A stretch of 64,000 bases of DNA from an uncultured Acidobacteriota bacterium (GTDB taxonomy: Bacteria; Acidobacteriota; Blastocatellia; RBC074): positions 124,001-188,000 of the forward strand of contig CADECP010000003.1 of NCBI GenBank assembly GCA_902825875.1, read 5' to 3'. The notes beneath the pieces were generated by a model. That model saw only the letters and a program-made list of their open reading frames with translations, made no database searches and was not told the origin of the DNA. The position numbers and the translations under genes were made by a program. Below, piece by piece: positions 1-8,659 of the stretch. Position 1 is the stretch's first letter. Every line of letters begins with the position of its first letter.

Positions 1-1258
1 GGCGGGCAAAGTCGCGCTGACCGAAATCGCTTTCGACAAAGCCGAGTTAAACGCGATTGCCGCCAGGCTCTGCGAAATGACCGGCGTCGAACCGGTCATC
101 ATTGCCGAAGAATTCGACGGCGCTCCGAAATCGAAACCCGGTTGCACTTCGCGGCATCTGGAAGGAGAGGCTGCTGGAGCCGAAGTCGCGGCTGTGGATT
201 TGTATTCGCAACGCGGGCAGCGAGCCTCGCGGATCGAAATCAGCGACGACGAAGACCCGTTCGAGTATTGTTTGAAGTTCGACAATTTGCCGGTTGTGCC
301 GCCCACGGTTGAGCGCGTCGAGCGAATGCTGCGCGCGACGAATTTGCCGCCAGAGGAAATCATCGCTCGCGTGCCGCCGAATTACGGCGAAGCCACCGTC
401 GAAAAGATTGCTGCCAATGCGGTGATGGCTGGGTGTCAGCCGGAAATGATGCGAGTCCTGATTCCGCTGGTTCGCGCGGTGTGTGATGAACGATTCAATT
501 TGCACGGAGTTCAGGCGACAACACACTTTGCCGCGCCGATGATCATCGTCAACGGCCCGATTCGGAATGAACTCGGCTTCGCCTGTGGCAGCAACGTGCT
601 CAGCAATGTCGCTCGCGCCAACAGCACTCTCGGTCGCGCTTTCCAACTCATCATCACCAATCTGGGTGGAGCCAAACCGGGAGTAATTGATATGTCCACG
701 CTGGGCAATCCCGGCAAGTTTTCTTATTGCATTGCTGAAAACGAAGAAGTCAGCGACTGGACGCCGCTGCACGTCCAGCACGGTTTCAAGCCCGACCAAA
801 GCGCCGTCACCTTGTTTGCCGCCGAGCCTCCGCACGGAGTCAGCGAGCATTACGCCCGCGACGGCAAAACGATTTTGAAAGCAATCTCGCGCTCGTTGGC
901 TACGGTTTGGAGTTACAGGATGTGCATGGTGTTTGAAGCTTTTGTGCTGATGTGCCCTGAACACGTCAAAACCTTGCAGCGCGACGGATTCACCAAAGAA
1001 TCGGCTCGGCAATTTTTGTTTGAAAACACAGGCGTGCCGATTCGGGAATTCGTCGGCGATGGCGGCGAAGGTTCGCAACTAACAAAAATGTATCAGCAAG
1101 TGACGATTGACGGCGAAGAGTGTTATCGCAAATTCGCTTCGCCCGAACAGATTCGCATCGTCGTCACAGGCGGAACCGCCGGAAAGTTTTCCGCCGTCGT
1201 AGGCAGTTGGGCCGCGGGGCCGCGCGGCAGCCAGGTTGTGACTTATCCGATTGAATGA
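1..1258 (+). CDS. Conserved protein of unknown function, 5' truncated; partner of the UGSC gene
   Basis: The frame is open from base 2, so the N-terminus lies outside the window; about 418 residues are visible. I do not recognise a family of known activity. The visible chain is soluble, without signal peptide or membrane segments. It has ten scattered cysteines, a well-formed central stretch (FAAPMIIVNGPIRNELGF near visible residue 176) and a Gly-rich C-terminal end (TGGTAGKFSAVVGSW). Codon use and continuity say it is a real gene. The next gene on the same strand is the UGSC selenoprotein candidate, about 210 bases downstream, so a two-protein redox module is a reasonable inference, but nothing in this sequence alone shows a catalytic site. 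Confidence is high for coding and low for any function. Confidence 0.8.
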   Translation, partial: AGKVALTEIAFDKAELNAIAARLCEMTGVEPVIIAEEFDGAPKSKPGCTSRHLEGEAAGAEVAAVDLYSQRGQRASRIEISDDEDPFEYCLKFDNLPVVPPTVERVERMLRATNLPPEEIIARVPPNYGEATVEKIAANAVMAGCQPEMMRVLIPLVRAVCDERFNLHGVQATTHFAAPMIIVNGPIRNELGFACGSNVLSNVARANSTLGRAFQLIITNLGGAKPGVIDMSTLGNPGKFSYCIAENEEVSDWTPLHVQHGFKPDQSAVTLFAAEPPHGVSEHYARDGKTILKAISRSLATVWSYRMCMVFEAFVLMCPEHVKTLQRDGFTKESARQFLFENTGVPIREFVGDGGEGSQLTKMYQQVTIDGEECYRKFASPEQIRIVVTGGTAGKFSAVVGSWAAGPRGSQVVTYPIE

Positions 1259-1262
1259 ATTT

Positions 1263-1448
1263 CTCCCACGAAGTCACACGAAGAAAACACGAAGGGAAGA
1301 AAAACTTTTAGACAGGATTTACAGGATTCAACAGGATGAAAAATTTGGGTGAATTGGACTGAGTAGAATTGAAGCCAATCCTGTGCAATCTTGTAAATCC
1401 TGTCTATTCTTCCTCTTCTTCGTGATCCTTCGTGTGTCTTCGTGGGAG
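1263..1448. repeat. Long imperfect inverted repeat between gene 1 and the UGSC gene
   Basis: The ends are an 11-base perfect inverted pair (CTCCCACGAAG at 1263-1273, CTTCGTGGGAG at 1438-1448). An inner pair of 19 bases with one mismatch (1310-1328 against 1387-1405) contains the ACAGGATTTACAGGATT type of sequence. The right half ends about 20 bases before the UGSC start codon. The shape fits a dispersed palindromic intergenic element, or a leader that folds into a long hairpin. Confidence 0.75.
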
Positions 1449-1468
1449 GAAAAAGAGGAGAAAATTTT

Positions 1469-1996
1469 ATGCCAATTACACTCGTCAATCCGCTAAATGA
1501 AACTATCCGCGAAGCTCGCAATGCCGCGTCAAAGCTGGGTACTCTGAGCGGCAAAACCATCGGCTTGTTGGACATCAGCAAGCCCGGCGGCAGCGTGTTT
1601 CTGGATCGGTTGGAGTCGTTGCTGCGCGAACGTCACGGCGTGGCTTCGGTCGTTCGAGCGATGAAGCCTACGTTCACCAAACCTGCGCCCGAAGCCGTCA
1701 TTGGCCAGTTGTTGGCGGCTCGGTGCGACGCGGTGATCGAAGCATTGGCCGATTGAGGGTCTTGCACGACGTGCAGTTTGCACGACACCACGAAGCTGGA
1801 AAATCTGGGCATCCCGTCGGTTCCGGTGGCGACGACGGAATTTATGACCGCCGCTCGTGCCCAAGCCAGCGCGCTTGGCCGCAGCGATTTTGACGCGGTT
1901 TATGTCGCCCATCCGATTCAGGATCAGACCAAAACCGAAATCGAAGCGCGCGCCGACGCCGTGCTTGCCGAAATTGTCACGCGGCTGACCGGCTGA
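1469..1996 (+). CDS. UGSC-family selenoprotein candidate, UGA (1754-1756) read as selenocysteine
   Basis: The frame runs 176 codons and contains one in-frame UGA at codon 96. The residues after it are Gly-Ser-Cys-Thr-Thr-Cys, so the reading is U-G-S-C-T-T-C, the signature of the UGSC (seleno)protein family. The frame then continues without interruption for 79 residues to TGA at 1994-1996, with coherent protein sequence on both sides (EALAD before; HDTTKLENLGIPSVPVATTEF after). The start ATG at 1469 has an AGAGGAG ribosome-binding site; the GTG at 1442 in the same frame lies in the flanking repeat and is not preferred. A stem-loop sits just downstream of the UGA as expected for bacterial selenocysteine insertion. 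The protein is small, cytosolic by appearance, and probably a redox protein; its substrate is unknown. A plain gene finder would report two broken ORFs here. SelA/B/C are not in the window, so decoding ability cannot be confirmed. Confidence 0.85.
1757..1787 (+). promoter_or_regulatory. Candidate bacterial SECIS stem-loop
   Basis: Eighteen bases after the UGA is a five-base loop AGTTT (1775-1779) closed by CGTGC (1770-1774) and GCACG (1780-1784), a five-pair stem; G1768-C1786 can extend it across one mismatch. The loop carries G and U near its 5' side, and the spacing to the UGA is in the range used by bacterial SECIS elements. A competing hairpin (TGCAC 1763-1767 with GTGCA 1771-1775) exists. 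Inference from pairing only. Confidence 0.6.
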
Positions 1997-2065
1997 CAAT
2001 TCTTTACCAAATTCCTGCGGACTTTTTGGCGATGGTTTCGTCTTAAACAGCAAGAGGTAATTCCG

Positions 2066-2653
2066 ATGAAGAAAGTTTTGCTGACCGTTTTTCTGGTGAT
2101 GGCGACACTTGGAGTTCAGGCTCAGGACAAGCAAACCGTCTCGGACGTTTCGCTGACGATCAAAGACCTGGCCGGGCGTTCGCAGTTGCCATTCAAACTG
2201 GAAACCGAAACCGCCGCCGTGTTGTTTTTCATTCAACAGGATTGTCCGATCTCGAACCGTTACGCGCCGGAAATCGCCCGTATCGTGCAGGATTACAAAT
2301 CGAAGCCTGTGCGGTTCTTTTTGGTTTATGTGGACGCGACGGTTTCGGCCAAAGAGATGGAACAACACGGACGCGAATTCAGCTTGCCGAAGATTCCGGT
2401 GATTCACGATGCCAAACATCAATTGGTTGCCGCCGTCGGAGCTTCGGTCACTCCGGAAGTCGCGGTTGTCGGGCAGAAAGGCGCGATTGTTTATCGCGGG
2501 CGGATTGATAATTTGTATCAGGCATTGGGCAAAGCGCGCCGCGTCGTCACCGAACGCGATTTGCGAAATGCGCTGGAAGCCTTGCTGCAAAATCGCGCTG
2601 TGCCTGTTGCGCGGACTGCGGCGATTGGGTGTTACATTTCCGAGCAGAATTGA
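2066..2653 (+). CDS. Exported thioredoxin-fold redoxin protein
   Basis: 195 residues with an N-terminal signal peptide (MKKVLLTVFLVMATLG, cleavage after AQA/AQ). The mature part has the thioredoxin fold of the redoxin/AhpC-TSA group common in Acidobacteria and Planctomycetes: the motif FIQQDCPISNRYAPE places a single active-site cysteine where the CxxC would be, followed by Ser rather than Cys at the third position, and a cis-Pro loop region VTPEVAVV near residue 130. The start has an AAGAGGTAA ribosome-binding site. A periplasmic thiol or peroxide role is likely, but with one cysteine a classical disulfide exchange is not assured. It lies 70 bases after the UGSC gene and just before a cytochrome/copper-enzyme gene, with which this redoxin type often co-occurs. 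Confidence 0.85.
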   Translation: MKKVLLTVFLVMATLGVQAQDKQTVSDVSLTIKDLAGRSQLPFKLETETAAVLFFIQQDCPISNRYAPEIARIVQDYKSKPVRFFLVYVDATVSAKEMEQHGREFSLPKIPVIHDAKHQLVAAVGASVTPEVAVVGQKGAIVYRGRIDNLYQALGKARRVVTERDLRNALEALLQNRAVPVARTAAIGCYISEQN

Positions 2654-2660
2654 AGTCGTA

Positions 2661-2722
2661 GGCCAATTCTCCAAATTGGCCTTACTTTTTTTGGAAGATG
2701 GGGCAATTTGGAAAATTGCCCC
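2661..2722. repeat. Two tandem palindromic hairpins
   Basis: Hairpin 1 pairs GGCCAATT (2661-2668) with AATTGGCC (2674-2681) and is followed by a T-rich run (2682-2692), so it could end transcription of the redoxin gene. Hairpin 2 pairs GGGGCAATTT (2700-2709) with AAATTGCCCC (2713-2722). The two share the CAATT core and look like copies of a dispersed palindromic repeat. Confidence 0.7.
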
Positions 2723-2744
2723 ACTTCGGTTGGAGGAGCAATTT

Positions 2745-4172
2745 ATGAAAATCAGGATTCTTGTTTCAATCTTTGCGTTGGGCGCATTGAGCCTGGCGCT
2801 TTACGGCGGCCAACGCGCCGAAGGTGGTTCGGTCACGTTTGCCGACCACGTTGCGCCGATCATTTTCAACAACTGCACATCGTGCCATCGTCCGGGCGAA
2901 GCCGCTCCGTTTGTGTTGATGAATTACGCCGATGTGCAAAAACGCGGCAAGCTGATTGCCGCCGTCACGCAATCTCGGCAGATGCCGCCCTGGAAAGCCG
3001 ACGCTGGCGACGTGGAATTCAAACACGAACGTCGTTTGACCGCCGCGCAGATCGAAACCATTCAACGCTGGGCGGCCACCGGAATGCACGAAGGCAATCC
3101 GGCTAAATTGCCTCCGTTGCCGAAATTCGCCGATGGTTGGCAATTGGGCAAACCCGATTTGATCGTCAAAATGAGCGAAGCTTTCACCGTGCCCGCCGAC
3201 GGCCCGGACATTTACCAAAACTTCGCGTTGCCGCTGAACCTGCCCGAAGACAAATGGGTTCGCGCGATTGAATTTCGTCCCGGCGCTCGCACCGTAGTCC
3301 ATCACAGTTTGTTTTTCAGCGACGCCACTGGCGAAGCTCGCAAGCTGGATGCCGCCGATCCGCAACCGGGTTTCAGCGGCGGCATGGCATTCACCGGTCA
3401 ACGCTTCGCTGCGCGATTCGGGCTGGGCGGCCAGGCCAACGATGCCAGCGCCACAAACCCCGGAGCCAGTCCGACGGGAAGTTTGGGCGGCAGTTTGGGC
3501 GGTTGGGCGGTTGGCGCTCAAGCGCGCGTGATGCCCGAAGGCCTGGCGTACTTTTTGCCGAAAGGCTCCGATCTGGTGCTGGCGTCGCACTTTCATCCTT
3601 CGGGCAAAGTCGAAAAAGAAATTTCCACCGTCGGCGTTTACTTCGCCGACAAACCACCAACCAAAGCATTCACGGGCATTCAATTGCCGCCGCTGTTCGG
3701 CGTTTTTGCCGGATTGGACATTCCCGCCGGAGCGAAGGAATACACGATTGAAGATTCATTCGTGCTGCCGGTGGATGTGAAAGCCTTTGGCACAGGCGCG
3801 CACGCCCATTACATCGGCAAGACCATGCACCTGAAAGCGACGCTTCCCAACGGCCAGGAGAAAAAACTGCTGTGGATCAACGACTGGGATTTCGCCTGGC
3901 AGGATCAATATCAGTTCAAGGATTTTGTCGCCTTGCCGAAAGGAACCCGGCTGGACGTGAAAATCACTTACGACAACACGGCGGGCAATCCGCGCAATCC
4001 AAGTTCGCCGCCGCGTCGCGTCAAATGGGGTGAAGGTTCGTTTGATGAAATGGGAAGCATGAGCTTGATTGTGGTTGCGGCCAACGAAGCCGACATGCCT
4101 GCGCTGCAAGGCGCGATTCGCAACCACGTTCGCGGAGCGTTCACCAAACGGCGCAGTTCGGCAAGCCGGTAG
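2745..4172 (+). CDS. Exported cytochrome c / copper type II monooxygenase-like protein
   Basis: 475 residues. An N-terminal hydrophobic segment (residues 1-20) is followed by a cytochrome c-like domain with CTSCH at residues 44-48 and a distal MPPW motif. The C-terminal two thirds resemble the copper type II ascorbate-dependent monooxygenase fold: VVHHSLFF supplies a histidine pair, and HAHYIGKTMHL with WDFAWQDQY forms the second copper-site region. A Gly-rich stretch lies between them (around residues 205-260). Start ATG 2745 has a GGAGGAG ribosome-binding site; the frame is open further upstream but that part overlaps the redoxin gene. The reaction is not predictable; some family members lack oxygenase activity. 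It is probably periplasmic and follows the redoxin gene. Confidence 0.85.
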   Translation: MKIRILVSIFALGALSLALYGGQRAEGGSVTFADHVAPIIFNNCTSCHRPGEAAPFVLMNYADVQKRGKLIAAVTQSRQMPPWKADAGDVEFKHERRLTAAQIETIQRWAATGMHEGNPAKLPPLPKFADGWQLGKPDLIVKMSEAFTVPADGPDIYQNFALPLNLPEDKWVRAIEFRPGARTVVHHSLFFSDATGEARKLDAADPQPGFSGGMAFTGQRFAARFGLGGQANDASATNPGASPTGSLGGSLGGWAVGAQARVMPEGLAYFLPKGSDLVLASHFHPSGKVEKEISTVGVYFADKPPTKAFTGIQLPPLFGVFAGLDIPAGAKEYTIEDSFVLPVDVKAFGTGAHAHYIGKTMHLKATLPNGQEKKLLWINDWDFAWQDQYQFKDFVALPKGTRLDVKITYDNTAGNPRNPSSPPRRVKWGEGSFDEMGSMSLIVVAANEADMPALQGAIRNHVRGAFTKRRSSASR

Positions 4173-4200
4173 GTTTCAACAGTGGTCAACTGTATTTCCC

Positions 4201-4236
4201 AATCGCCGCCTGCGCTAAACCTAGTGGCGATTTTTT
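4201..4236 (+). terminator. Rho-independent terminator candidate
   Basis: AATCGCC (4201-4207) pairs with GGCGATT (4226-4232) around an 18-base loop and is followed directly by TTTT. It lies 29 bases after the stop of the cytochrome/copper protein. Confidence 0.5.
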
Positions 4237-4363
4237 ACAGGCGAATCTGCTTTTCCGGCTTCGGAGTTGTAACCCTGCTCCACTGCCAGTCGTCTGAAGA
4301 ATAGCGATCAAAACACTTCTTTGTTCACAACTGACAACTCGAACAACCCAGGAGAATGATTCG

Positions 4364-5788
4364 ATGAAACGATGGATTGTCTCAGCCAGTTTGTTGCTGG
4401 CGATTTTCGTAACTCTGGTTTTCGTAAACAGGACAACTTCTTCGGCGCCTGATCCGGCGCATTGGCCGCAATGGCGCGGGCCGTTTTTCAACGGAATGGC
4501 CAAAACCGCCGCGCCGACCGATTTCAGCCAGACCAAAAACATCAAATGGAAAATCGCGCTCGAAGGGCGTGGTTTTTCGACTCCTGTGATTTGGGGCGAC
4601 AAGATGTTTTTGACGACGGCGATTCCGACCGGCAAAACGGCTGCGTCTGCTCCGGTTGCTGAAAATCGTCCGCAACCACCGGCTGGAGCGCCTGCTGGCG
4701 GTCCACCTCCGGGTGGTCGCCGCGGTCAAGGCGGCCCCGGTGGCGGAGGTCCCGGCGGTGGCGCTGCCGGAGGTGAAGAGCACAAATTCGTCGTCATGTG
4801 CCTTGATCGCAAAACCGGCAAAACTCTTTGGGAAAAGGTCGTCAAAACCGCCACTCCGCACGAAGGTTATCACCGCCAATACGGCAGCTTCGCGTCGAAC
4901 GCTCCGCTGACCGACGGCAAGTACGTTTACTTTTCTTTTGGTTCGCGCGGGCTGTATTGCTTTGATTTGAACGGCAAGCTGATTTGGGAAAAAGACATGG
5001 GCGTGCAGATGCGTATGCGGCTGCAATTTGGCGAAGGTGGCGCTCCGGCATTGTTCGGCAATTTGCTGATTCACCATTACGACCAGGAAAGCGGTTCGTT
5101 TATGGTGGCGTTGGATAAACGCAACGGCAAAGAAGTCTGGCGCGTCAACCGCGACGAAGCCAGTTCGTGGTCAACGCCATTCATCGCCGACGCCAAAGGG
5201 CAAAAACAAGTTATCGTCAGCGCCACGAAAAAAACTCGCGCTTATGATCCTTTGAACGGAAAACTGATTTGGGAATGCGCCGGGTTGGGCAGTAACGTCA
5301 TCCCTCATCCGGTTCAACTGAACGACATCGTAGTGGTGATGAGCGGCCACCGCGATCCGAAATTGATGGCGATTCGTTTGGGCAAACAAGGCGACCTGAC
5401 GGGAACCGACGCCGTGCTGTGGTCACAAACTCGCGGAACGGCTTACACGCCGTCGCCCGTGCTAAAAGACAACAAGTATTACACTCTGAGCGATAACGGA
5501 TTGCTGAGCTGTTTCAACGCGACAACCGGCGAACCGTATTACCAGCAAAAACGTTTGCCGCAAACCGACAGCTTCAAGGCTTCGCCGACCGGCGCGGGCG
5601 ACAAACTGTATCTGGCCAGCGAAAGCGGAGTCGTGACCGTCGTCAAAATGGGTGAGCAAATGGAAGTCGTGCATACGACCACATTCGACGATCACTTTTT
5701 CGTCGCTTCGCCTGTCGTTGCCGAAGGCGAACTCTACCTTCGCAGCAAAACGCATCTGTTCTGCATCAATGACGGTAAGACGAAGTAG
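4364..5788 (+). CDS. PQQ-like beta-propeller protein, exported
   Basis: 474 residues with an N-terminal membrane/signal segment (residues 3-22). The body has repeated PQQ/BamB-type blades, each ending in aspartate-x-x-x-Gly-x-x-W: LDRKTGKTLWE, FDLNGKLIWE, LDKRNGKEVWR and DPLNGKLIWE. The opening PQWRGPFFNGM is typical of the outer-membrane PQQ-like proteins of Acidobacteria and Planctomycetes. A low-complexity Gly/Pro-rich insert lies at about residues 106-138, between blades. No dehydrogenase catalytic residues were recognised, so a structural or binding role is as likely as an oxidoreductase role. Ribosome-binding site AGGAGA lies 10-12 bases before the ATG. It sits between two heme-protein genes, fitting a periplasmic redox cluster. 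Confidence 0.85.
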   Translation: MKRWIVSASLLLAIFVTLVFVNRTTSSAPDPAHWPQWRGPFFNGMAKTAAPTDFSQTKNIKWKIALEGRGFSTPVIWGDKMFLTTAIPTGKTAASAPVAENRPQPPAGAPAGGPPPGGRRGQGGPGGGGPGGGAAGGEEHKFVVMCLDRKTGKTLWEKVVKTATPHEGYHRQYGSFASNAPLTDGKYVYFSFGSRGLYCFDLNGKLIWEKDMGVQMRMRLQFGEGGAPALFGNLLIHHYDQESGSFMVALDKRNGKEVWRVNRDEASSWSTPFIADAKGQKQVIVSATKKTRAYDPLNGKLIWECAGLGSNVIPHPVQLNDIVVVMSGHRDPKLMAIRLGKQGDLTGTDAVLWSQTRGTAYTPSPVLKDNKYYTLSDNGLLSCFNATTGEPYYQQKRLPQTDSFKASPTGAGDKLYLASESGVVTVVKMGEQMEVVHTTTFDDHFFVASPVVAEGELYLRSKTHLFCINDGKTK

Positions 5789-5859
5789 CCTGGGTACGCA
5801 GCCGCCAACGGCTGCTGAAAAAAAAGCGCAAAGCTTCCTTTTCGTAAGTCCTGGAAAGA

Positions 5860-8376
5860 ATGGCAATGAAGAAAAAAACTCTGTCGCGATTGTTGATTAT
5901 CCTGCTCCCGCTGATTTGGTTTGCCATTGGAGCGCCAACTCAACTGGCGCAAAAATCTCCCACAGCCGATTTCGACAAAACCATTTTGCCGTTTCTGGCA
6001 GAAAACTGCATCGCCTGCCACAGCGCCAAAAAAGCTTCGGGCGAATTGAATCTGGAACAATTCAAAAGCTCCGCCGCTGTCGCCGAACAACGCCAGCAAT
6101 GGGAAGAAGTGTTGCTGAAACTTCGCACAGGAGAAATGCCTCCGAAAGGCGCGCCCAAACCAGACGCCGCGGAATTGAAATCGGTCATCGCGTGGCTGGA
6201 AGCTGAATTCGATCGTATTGACCGTTCGGCAAAACCCGATCCCGGCAGAGTCACGGCTCGGCGATTGAATCGAGCCGAATACAACAACACCGTGCGCGAT
6301 TTGCTGGGAGTGAATTTCAAACCGGCGGATGATTTTCCACAAGACGATTCCGGTTACGGTTTCGACAACATAGGAGACGTGTTGTCGCTGTCGCCAGTGT
6401 TGATGGAAAAGTACTTGACCGCAGCCGAAACCGTAGCTCGTACGGCGGTTTTCGGCGTTGCCGAGTTAAAACCCAGAGTCGAACGATTGCGCCCGCCAAC
6501 CGGCAGAATCAAATCTACAGCCAAACCGATTACTGATTACGACGTGACCGGCTTAGGACTGCCGAACTCTTTGCACACGACTCATCGGTTTCCTGTCGAA
6601 GGCGATTACACATTCAAAGTCTTCCTGGGCGGAGTTCGTCCCGCCGGTTCGGAGCCTTTGCCGCTGGCGTTGTGGATTGACGGCAAACAGGTGCAAACCT
6701 TTGATTTTGACCCTGACGGCATCGCGTCGTTTTCCGTAGACCGACAGGATTTCGGTTCGATGACTTATGACTTTCGTGTGAGAGTTCCCGCCGGAGATCA
6801 TTGGCTGGCCGTTTCCATCCAACGAATGTACGAAGGCTTGCCGCCGAGTTATGGCGGCCCAAACCCGTCAAAGCGGCCCGAACCGCCAAAGCCCGAATTC
6901 AAACCGCCGCGTCGTGAAATCCCGCCCGAACGCCTGGCCGAGATCAAAAAACAGTTTGAAGCTCGAATGGCCGAAAAAGTCCCGGTCAACGAAGCTCGCG
7001 TTACGGGACTGGATGTCATCGGCCCGTACAATCAGGTCAAAGGCGCATCTGCCGACAGCATGAAAAAAGTTTTCGTCTGCGGCCACGATGCTGGAAAGCA
7101 TCAACCGGCTTGCGCTGAAAAGATTATCGGCAATCTGGTGCATAAAGCTTATCGCCGCCCTGTCACTGCGGAAGAAACGCGCAAGCTGACGGCGTTCGTC
7201 ACGCTGGCGCAGAAACAGGGCGATTCGTTTGAAGAAGGTTTGGTGCAGGCGATCCAGGCGATGCTGGTTTCTCCACATTTTCTGTTTCGCATTGAGCAAA
7301 GTGTCAGTACCCCGACCGTGAGGGAGCGGGTTGCTGATTCGCAGATTGAGCAAGTTGGCCAGCACGAACTGGCTTCGCGGTTGTCATATTTTTTGTGGAG
7401 CAGCATGCCCGACGACGAATTGCTGCAACTGGCCGGTCAACGGAAACTGCGTCGCCCTGAAGTGTTGACCGCGCAAGTTCAACGAATGTTGAAAGACCCG
7501 AAGTCTTCGGCGCTGGTCGAAAACTTCGCCGGGCAGTGGCTGGAGCTTCGTCGGTTGGAATCGGTCAAACCCGACCGCGAACGCTTTCCGCAATTCGACG
7601 AATACTTCCGAATGTCAGTGCGGCGCGAAACGGAATTGTTTTTCGACAACGTCATTCGACAGGATCGTTCGCTGCTGGATTTCATTGACGCCGACTACAC
7701 GTTTTTGAACGAACGGCTGGCGCGGTTTTACAAAATCCCAGGCGTCAACGGGCCGGAGTTTCGCAAGGTGACATTGCCCGCTGATTGCAATCGCGGAGGC
7801 ATTTTGACTCAAGCCAGCGTCTTGACGGTTTCGTCGTACGCAACGCGAACTTCGGTGGTGCTGCGCGGCAAATGGATTCTGGAAAACATCTTGAACGCGC
7901 CGCCGCCGCCTGCTCCGCCGGGAGTTCCCACGCTGGATGAAAGCAAAACCGGCTCAACCATGTCGCTGCGACAGCAAATGGAACAGCATCGAACAAATCC
8001 GACTTGCGCCGCCTGCCACGCGCGACTTGATCCTTTGGGCTTTGGGTTGGAAAATTTCGACGCCATCGGCGGCTGGCGAACGATGGACGGCAAATTCCCG
8101 ATTGATTCTTCGGGAATCCTGCCCGATGGCCGCAGCTTCAAAGGCGTTGGCGAATTGAAAACAATCTTGAGAGCCGACCGCGACGCTTTTGCCGAAGGCG
8201 TGACCGACAAATTGCTGACTTACGCATTGGGGCGAGGACTGGAACGTTACGACCGCCCGACTGTCAGGCAAATTGCCAAGCGCGTGGCCGCGAAGGAATA
8301 CAAGTTTTCCAGTCTGGTCATGGAAATCGTGAATAGCTTGCCGTTCCAATATCGGCGAAGTGGCTCAACTCAGTAA
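5860..8376 (+). CDS. DUF1587/DUF1592/DUF1588/DUF1585 cytochrome c-type protein
   Basis: 838 residues. The N-terminal signal segment (8-30) is followed by a planctomycete-type cytochrome c domain with CIACH at 50-54 and MPPKG as distal ligand region. Then come the linked domains of this family: the DUF1587 region (LNRAEYNNTVRDLLG), a beta-rich carbohydrate-binding-like domain, DUF1592 (RLSYFLWSSMPDDELL), DUF1588 with a second CAACH heme or metal motif near residue 718, and DUF1585 at the C-terminus. Function is not established experimentally; the family pairs with DUF1552 proteins, as it does here with the gene at 8660. ATG 5860 and ATG 5866 are both possible starts; the upstream GGAAAG favours the first. 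Probably periplasmic. Confidence 0.9.
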   Translation: MAMKKKTLSRLLIILLPLIWFAIGAPTQLAQKSPTADFDKTILPFLAENCIACHSAKKASGELNLEQFKSSAAVAEQRQQWEEVLLKLRTGEMPPKGAPKPDAAELKSVIAWLEAEFDRIDRSAKPDPGRVTARRLNRAEYNNTVRDLLGVNFKPADDFPQDDSGYGFDNIGDVLSLSPVLMEKYLTAAETVARTAVFGVAELKPRVERLRPPTGRIKSTAKPITDYDVTGLGLPNSLHTTHRFPVEGDYTFKVFLGGVRPAGSEPLPLALWIDGKQVQTFDFDPDGIASFSVDRQDFGSMTYDFRVRVPAGDHWLAVSIQRMYEGLPPSYGGPNPSKRPEPPKPEFKPPRREIPPERLAEIKKQFEARMAEKVPVNEARVTGLDVIGPYNQVKGASADSMKKVFVCGHDAGKHQPACAEKIIGNLVHKAYRRPVTAEETRKLTAFVTLAQKQGDSFEEGLVQAIQAMLVSPHFLFRIEQSVSTPTVRERVADSQIEQVGQHELASRLSYFLWSSMPDDELLQLAGQRKLRRPEVLTAQVQRMLKDPKSSALVENFAGQWLELRRLESVKPDRERFPQFDEYFRMSVRRETELFFDNVIRQDRSLLDFIDADYTFLNERLARFYKIPGVNGPEFRKVTLPADCNRGGILTQASVLTVSSYATRTSVVLRGKWILENILNAPPPPAPPGVPTLDESKTGSTMSLRQQMEQHRTNPTCAACHARLDPLGFGLENFDAIGGWRTMDGKFPIDSSGILPDGRSFKGVGELKTILRADRDAFAEGVTDKLLTYALGRGLERYDRPTVRQIAKRVAAKEYKFSSLVMEIVNSLPFQYRRSGSTQ

Positions 8377-8431
8377 TACAAAAAGGAGATTACTGAACAA
8401 ACATGAGGTAGCAAAGGCTAAGACAATACTG

Positions 8432-8566
8432 CTGGCGAACTCAAACCTGATACCTGAGCCCCTTCACCTGATACCTGAAAAACCGGAAAACTTATTCGGT
8501 CGAAAGTTATTTGGAGAAAAGTCAGGTTTCGGGTGCTGGGTATCGGGTATCAGGAAGTTTCGCCAG
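8432..8566. repeat. Imperfect inverted repeat in the DUF1592-DUF1552 spacer
   Basis: The left arm 8432-8454 (CTGGCGAAC ... CCTGATACC) mirrors the right arm 8546-8566 (GGTATCAGG ... TTCGCCAG). Inside, CCTGATACCTGA occurs twice (8446-8457 and 8467-8478). The rest of the 283-base spacer 8377-8659 shows no gene. Confidence 0.6.
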
Positions 8567-8659
8567 CGATATGCTAAACGACGCCTTTAGCCTCTGTTCA
8601 TTCTGTTCTGTAATCTTTGCAAACCCAGTTCAAACTCGAATCTGTTTTGGGAGAATGAA

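Noticed and set aside
1442-1468. GTG start of the UGSC gene
   Set aside because: It lies in the end of the flanking inverted repeat and the ATG at 1469 has the better ribosome-binding site.
1754-1756. UGA as a nonsense mutation or split gene
   Set aside because: The codons on both sides form one coherent family protein with U-G-S-C, a stem-loop follows, and the reading frame is otherwise unbroken.
1529-2674. 381-residue minus-strand frame across the UGSC and redoxin genes
   Set aside because: The plus-strand genes are supported by family motifs; the minus frame has no start context or motif.
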